Source: Vitreimonas flagellata
GTDB lineage: Bacteria > Pseudomonadota > Alphaproteobacteria > Caulobacterales > Aquidulcibacteraceae
Assembly: GCF_004634425.1 (NCBI RefSeq)
Contig: NZ_SBJL01000004.1
Span: 124,001 to 188,000, forward strand
DNA length: 64,000 nt
Direction: 5' to 3'
The translations under genes were made by a program, and so were the position numbers. A model generated the notes under the pieces. The model had not been told where the DNA came from. It did no database searches and saw only the letters and a list, made by a program, of their open reading frames with translations. Positions 59,979 to 64,000 of the stretch are shown one piece after another (position 1 is the stretch's first letter; every line of letters starts with the position of its first letter).

Positions 59979-61394
59979 CTATGCAACAGCGTCCCGAAGC
60001 TCGTGGATGTGACGAAGTTTCGCGTCGAACAGCGTCCAATCATCGTCCTGCGCAATCGGCGCCCACACCTTCTCCACCTCATCGATGACGAGGCTGACGG
60101 GATCTGGCCGTTGGAAATAGGGGCGTAAGCGGTAATCGCGCGCGCCGCCGCCGGTGCGCGCCTCCAGCCCCGCGCGGATCGGCGCGAACGCGGCCTCATT
60201 GTACCGCATGGCTTCCGGGCTGTCCTTGGCGCGCGCCGCACTGGCTTCGCCGCCGACCCAATCATGGAAGAATTGATCCCAACCGACCTGGCTCTCTGTC
60301 ATCCAATCGAGCATCGTCTGCAGGAAGGCGAGATCGGCATTGTGATCGCCGAGCACGAGATCGAGCCGTTCGAACATCGCATGGCGCAGAGCTTCCCCAT
60401 AGGCCGGGCCGAAGCGTGCGAGCTCGGTCTCCAGTGCGCTCTGCGAACACGCCAGCGTTAGCGCACCACCGAGTTGCGCTAGCGCCCATGATACGGCTTC
60501 GGGTTGACGGCCAAACGCATAGAGCCCGCTCTCATCGAAATACGCCGCCGTGAATCCAGGTTGGCTTGTCGGCACGAAACGCCACGGGCCGTAATCGAAA
60601 CTCTCGCCCATGATGTTGAGATTGTCGGTGTTGAGCACGCCGTGCACGAAGCCCGCCGCCATCCAGCTCGCCGCCAGCCGCGCATTCGCCTCCACGATCT
60701 CGCCGAACAACGCCGCGGCGCGTGCTTCCGCATCGAGATTGATGTGGCGCGGATAATAAGCTGCGACCGCGTGCTCGATCAGTTGGTGCATCAGATCGGG
60801 GCGCTCAAAGAAGGCGAGCCGCTGAAACGTGCCGAAGCGGATGTGGCTGTGCGAGAGTCGCACCAGTACGGACGAACGCGTGGGCGAAGGCTCATCGCCA
60901 CGCGTGAGCTGCTCGCCAGTCTCAAATAGTGAAAACGCCTTCGACGTATAGACGCCCAACGCCTCGAGCATCTCCGCCGCCAGCACCTCGCGCACGCCGC
61001 CTTTGAGCGTGAGCCGTCCGTCGCCAAAGCGCGAATACGGCGTCTGCCCCGAGCCCTTGGTCGCCAGGTCGAGCAGGCGGCCGCCGCTGTCACGCAATTG
61101 TGCGAAGAGAAAGCCGCGTCCGTCGCCGATCTCCGGATTGTAATTGCGGAATTGATGGCCGTGGTAGCGCATGGCCAAGGGCTCGCTCATGTTCCCCGGC
61201 AGCGGCTCAAAGCGCCCAAAATGCGCTTCCCATTCCGCCTCCGTGAGTTCGCCCAGCCCCACGCGCGCCGCCCAAGCTTGGTTGCGGCGCCGCAAAATAT
61301 GCTGGGGAAATCGTGACGGAGCCACCGGATCGGCGAATTCCGGCCCCAGTTTCGAGAATAGGGGATCGGGGCGATAGGAGGCGGTCACAGGCAT
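59979..61394 (-). CDS. selO: SelO-type protein adenylyltransferase (YdiU family)
   Basis: SelO is a pseudokinase that transfers AMP to proteins. The 471-residue protein has GDGRGFLFAQL, the Lys in DLATKGSGQTPYSRFGDGRL, and the metal/catalytic loop FVHGVLNTDNLNIMGESFDY, with the expected Asn and Asp. Length matches E. coli SelO. It ends in HELRDAVA without the terminal Cys used in E. coli SelO for a redox disulfide, so redox gating may be lost. It is upstream of, and transcribed with, phoX possibly by read-through (56 bases apart). Confidence 0.93.
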   Translation of the reverse strand: MPVTASYRPDPLFSKLGPEFADPVAPSRFPQHILRRRNQAWAARVGLGELTEAEWEAHFGRFEPLPGNMSEPLAMRYHGHQFRNYNPEIGDGRGFLFAQLRDSGGRLLDLATKGSGQTPYSRFGDGRLTLKGGVREVLAAEMLEALGVYTSKAFSLFETGEQLTRGDEPSPTRSSVLVRLSHSHIRFGTFQRLAFFERPDLMHQLIEHAVAAYYPRHINLDAEARAAALFGEIVEANARLAASWMAAGFVHGVLNTDNLNIMGESFDYGPWRFVPTSQPGFTAAYFDESGLYAFGRQPEAVSWALAQLGGALTLACSQSALETELARFGPAYGEALRHAMFERLDLVLGDHNADLAFLQTMLDWMTESQVGWDQFFHDWVGGEASAARAKDSPEAMRYNEAAFAPIRAGLEARTGGGARDYRLRPYFQRPDPVSLVIDEVEKVWAPIAQDDDWTLFDAKLRHIHELRDAVA

Positions 61395-61517
61395 GATTTG
61401 TATCTAGGCGCGCGAACGCTGCGCGTCATGCCGCCGCAACGCGCGACGGGTCGTGACGGCGCCTTTCTTCTGTGGCACTGGTTTGCGTCGGGGACGCGTA
61501 GAAACGAGGACAAAACG

Positions 61518-62585
61518 ATGCGCGGAGTCCGGTTTGCCGGCGCATCTCTTGTTCTTCTCGCACTGGTCGCCTGTGGTGACCGTAGCGGCGAAGACAAGAC
61601 CGATCAAAGCTCTGCCGAGCGCATCTCGGCGGCCCTCGACGTGTGCGCCGAAGGGCGCGGCGAGTTCGCCCAGCACGTCTGCGAAAACCAGACCCTGTCC
61701 AGCCTTGATGGCAATGTCCGCGAAGCCATTGTCGCTGCGTCAGCCAATGTTTCGGACGCTGGCGCGCAGATGCTGGTGCAGAACCAAACCCGCTGGCGCG
61801 AAGCGCAGCGCATCGCCTGCGGCATCATCGATCCCGAGGCCGAACCGACGGCTGAGCAACAAGCCTGTCTCGAATCCGAATATCGCGCGCGCTTGGAAGA
61901 TGCGCAGAACGCGGTGCAGGACATCGGCGGCTATACCTTCCAGCGCATGGAATTGGTCGATGCGACGCCGGTGACGGCGGAGGTCGCCTCGGCCACTGGG
62001 CTTGGCGATGATGCGCCGCCTGCCGTGCTGCGCGACATCCGCTTCCCGCGCATCGACGGTCAGCAAACGCCGGCCATCCAGCGCTTCAACGAGCTCGTCG
62101 CGCAGTCGCCGCAATTCCGGCTCGAAGACGCGACCAACGAGGTCGTCGATTATCGCATTGCGTATGCCGGCCCCGAGCTCATTTCGGTGCGCTTCGATAT
62201 GTCGAACGACACGTTGGGCGCCGCACACGGCAACAACACGTCGAAGGCTGTCACTGTGCTCATGAACGAAGGCCGCGCGCTTGCCGCGACCGACGTTTTC
62301 CGCGCGGGCACGGGCTGGGAGCGCTTCCTAACGCAGCGCGCCGTGGCTGAAATCTCGCGGCAATATCGCGAAGACGGCTTCGTGCCGCCCGAGCGCGACG
62401 TGCAGGAGAGCGCGACCAAGCCGCATCTGTGGCTGATCACGGAGCAGGGCCTGACGTTGCTCTTCCCGCCCTATTCGTTCGGCGCGCCGTACGTCATGGG
62501 CGGCACGGAAGTCGTGATCCCTTGGGCGGATCTGCGCCAATATCTGAACCCCGCAGCACCCGCGCCGATCCGGCCAAGCGCATAA
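61518..62585 (+). CDS. Lipoprotein with LprI-like (DUF1311) and DUF3298 domains
   Basis: The 355-residue protein has a lipoprotein signal (GASLVLLALVACGDRSG), an N-terminal four-cysteine helical region (ALDVCAEGRGEFAQHVCENQ, then RIACGIIDPEAE and QACLESEYRARL) like the LprI lysozyme-inhibitor domain, and a C-terminal DUF3298 domain (RFDMSNDTLGAAHGNNTSKA, LTLLFPPYSFGAPYVMGGTE) also seen in RsiV. RsiV binds lysozyme; that both domains relate to lysozyme suggests, but does not prove, a role in resisting lysozyme. ATG at 61518 has GAGGAC upstream. Confidence 0.8.
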   Translation: MRGVRFAGASLVLLALVACGDRSGEDKTDQSSAERISAALDVCAEGRGEFAQHVCENQTLSSLDGNVREAIVAASANVSDAGAQMLVQNQTRWREAQRIACGIIDPEAEPTAEQQACLESEYRARLEDAQNAVQDIGGYTFQRMELVDATPVTAEVASATGLGDDAPPAVLRDIRFPRIDGQQTPAIQRFNELVAQSPQFRLEDATNEVVDYRIAYAGPELISVRFDMSNDTLGAAHGNNTSKAVTVLMNEGRALAATDVFRAGTGWERFLTQRAVAEISRQYREDGFVPPERDVQESATKPHLWLITEQGLTLLFPPYSFGAPYVMGGTEVVIPWADLRQYLNPAAPAPIRPSA

Positions 62586-62699
62586 GCGCCGCACCCATTC
62601 CCGAGGCGCGGCATGGCCGCGAGCCCGGGACCCATAAACACGGGCGATATGTGAGTGGCCGCTATTGGTGCGAAAGCTTTGCAAGTCTGTGTCTATGGA

Positions 62700-62727
62700 T
62701 CCCGGACTGCGCTGCGCGCATCCGGGA
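62700..62727. repeat. REP-like intergenic palindrome
   Basis: TCCCGGA (62700-62706) and TCCGGGA (62721-62727) pair around CTGCGCTGCGCGCA. This is a common intergenic hairpin in GC-rich proteobacterial genomes. A second GC-rich palindromic stretch lies at about 62597-62645. The interval 62586-62762 has no gene. Confidence 0.55.
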
Positions 62728-62762
62728 ATGGGTAGTATGTCGCGCTGCCTTGACGCAGAGCG

Positions 62763-63971
62763 ATGCGCTATCAGCGTCGGATGAAATCAGCGCACGGCTC
62801 TCTGGTCGCCCTTGTCGGCGTCGTGCTGATCGGCATGACGGGCTTCGGCGTGTTTTTGCCGATCTTCCCGTTCCTGGCGCTCGAGATCGGCGCGACGCCG
62901 ACACTGACCACGATCGCGATGGGCGCGTACTCGCTGGGCCAGCTCATCTCGTCGCCATTCTGGGGCCGATTGAGTGATCGCGTTGGCCGCAAACCTATTC
63001 TGATCGCGGGCCTTATCGGCGGCGTGCTTTCGTACATCTGGATCGCGCAAGCGCGCAGCGTGGAAGAGCTTGGCGCCGCGCGGCTGTTCGGTGGGCTGAT
63101 GGCCGGCAATGTCGGTGCGGCGTTCGCGGCGGCGGCTGATCTCGCCAACGACAAAACGCGTGCGCGTAACATGGGCTTGCTCGGCGCGGCGGTGGGCTTT
63201 GGCTTTATCGCGGGCCCGGCGCTTGGCGCGTTCTTGATCGGCGACGAACCGAGCCGCGAAGGCTTCGCGCGCGTCTGCTACGCAAGCGCCGGCCTCGGTG
63301 CGCTGGCGACGCTTACGGCGCTATTGTTTTTCCGCGAAACACTGCCGGCTGAGGCGCGTTTGCCCGCTGGTGTTGATCGCCCGCGGCGGATGCAAATGCT
63401 GGTCTCGCGGCCTGCGCTCACGCGCTTCGTCGCGGTGATGTTTTTGATGATCGCAGCTCAGGCCCTGATGGAGACGGTGTTTGGCCTGTGGGCCGATGCT
63501 GAACTTGGTTGGGGGCCGCGCGAAGTCGGTTGGACGTTGGCGTCGCTCGGCCTCGGCGCGGTGCTGTTGCAGGGCGGCGGCGCAGGCGCTGCATCGCGCG
63601 CGCTGGGTGAGCGCATGACGTTGTTTATTGGCTTGGCGCTTTTCGCCGCCGGCCTTGGCGGGCTTGCGGTTTCGCACGAGGTTTCGACCACGGCTGCATC
63701 GCTGATCGCGCTGGTTATCGGTCTTGGCTTGGCGACGCCTGCGCTCAATTCTCTAATCGCGGCGCAAGCTTCGGAGCACGAACGCGGCGCGGTGATGGGT
63801 TTGTCGCAATCTGCCGGTGCACTTGGCCGTGTAGCTGGACCGTTGGGCGCGGGGGCGTTGTTCGACGCTTATAGTTCCGGTGCACCATTCGTCGCGGGCG
63901 CGGTGCTGATCCTCTGTGCTTTGTTCGTGGCGCTTGGCGAGCCGGCGAAGGAAGTCGTCGGTAGCAATTAA
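62763..63971 (+). CDS. MFS transporter, TetA/DHA1-like drug efflux
   Basis: The 402-residue protein has twelve hydrophobic segments, the DHA1 loop motif FWGRLSDRVGRKPILIAG between TM2 and TM3, and RNMGLLGAAVGFGFIAGPAL, the antiporter motif C, in TM5. It resembles tetracycline/multidrug exporters, but the substrate is not specified. The start could also be the ATG at 62781, 6 residues later. Confidence 0.88.
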   Translation: MRYQRRMKSAHGSLVALVGVVLIGMTGFGVFLPIFPFLALEIGATPTLTTIAMGAYSLGQLISSPFWGRLSDRVGRKPILIAGLIGGVLSYIWIAQARSVEELGAARLFGGLMAGNVGAAFAAAADLANDKTRARNMGLLGAAVGFGFIAGPALGAFLIGDEPSREGFARVCYASAGLGALATLTALLFFRETLPAEARLPAGVDRPRRMQMLVSRPALTRFVAVMFLMIAAQALMETVFGLWADAELGWGPREVGWTLASLGLGAVLLQGGGAGAASRALGERMTLFIGLALFAAGLGGLAVSHEVSTTAASLIALVIGLGLATPALNSLIAAQASEHERGAVMGLSQSAGALGRVAGPLGAGALFDAYSSGAPFVAGAVLILCALFVALGEPAKEVVGSN

Positions 63972-64000
63972 TCGCTGTATTTGCGCCAAACGCCGTCGCG
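63968..64000 (-). CDS. C-terminus of a gene continuing past the right edge
   Basis: The minus strand from the right edge reads RDGVWRKYSD and then a TAA (63968-63970), overlapping the TAA of the convergent MFS gene in a shared TTAA. Only ten residues are visible, so no family can be given. The same shared-stop arrangement occurs at 57859-57862. Confidence 0.35.
   Translation of the reverse strand, partial: RDGVWRKYSD

Noticed and set aside
1-64000. CRISPR array, prophage structural genes or insertion sequence transposase
   Set aside because: No regularly spaced repeats, no phage structural gene and no transposase frame were seen. The only mobile features are those of the ICE.

Overview
This window is GC-rich DNA (roughly two thirds G+C by eye) from an alphaproteobacterium, probably in or near the Caulobacterales / Hyphomonadaceae-type lineages. 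The gene set supports this: an MmcB-family repair protein, the CobS/CobT pair, a CarD regulator next to FdxA, an RpoH-type sigma factor, an SUV3-like helicase fused to an S4-protein operon, a BigR/Blh hydrogen sulfide module, and a promoter with three clustered GANTC (CcrM) sites. This is a lineage inference from gene content, not a placement.

Layout. Positions 1-4991: a LysR regulator running off the left edge, divergent from a three-gene efflux operon (HlyD-type adaptor, EmrB-type MFS pump, NodT-type outer-membrane factor). Positions 5009-6214: a scar where a PagL-like lipid A deacylase and an SRAP-family gene have both lost their 5' ends, then a gene-poor stretch with two abutting perfect palindromes. 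Positions 6215-22014: the transfer half of a Tn4371-like integrative and conjugative element: traG, an RHH protein, trbBCDEJLFGI, a distal HTH gene, an unpaired AbiEi-like antitoxin, a HipB/HipA pair, a tyrosine integrase and a displaced tRNA 3' end marking the right attachment site. No relaxase is present, so the element either extends past the left edge or is broken.

Positions 22046-25540: a BigR-controlled sulfide detoxification locus (regulator, rhodanese, TauE/SafE exporter, two accessory genes, and a divergent Blh persulfide dioxygenase). Positions 25612-34811: housekeeping and small envelope genes, with a diiron ferritin-like protein behind a near-perfect FNR/FixK promoter. Positions 34854-47329: J-domain protein, CobS/CobT, rpmB, the SUV3-like helicase, S4 protein, ferredoxin, CarD and sigma-32. 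Positions 47317-54769: a decayed nuclease gene, a gamma-glutamyltransferase, tag, and a five-gene copper operon (DUF2946, TonB receptor, PCu(A)C chaperone, Sco, YcnI) that would import copper and deliver it to periplasmic cuproenzymes. Positions 54814-64000: tRNA-Arg(CCT), a GST-like gene with an internal amber codon, a membrane TrkA-N/RyR-domain protein, PhoX phosphatase, SelO, a lipoprotein and an MFS transporter.

A recurring theme is gene decay: five genes are broken (PagL-like, SRAP, site-2 protease, SNase-like, GST-like). Some breaks are one-base losses in short homopolymers, which could be assembly error; others are nonsense changes or deletions, which are harder to explain that way. 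The least characterised intact item is the two-TM TrkA-N/RyR protein at 56030-57862.
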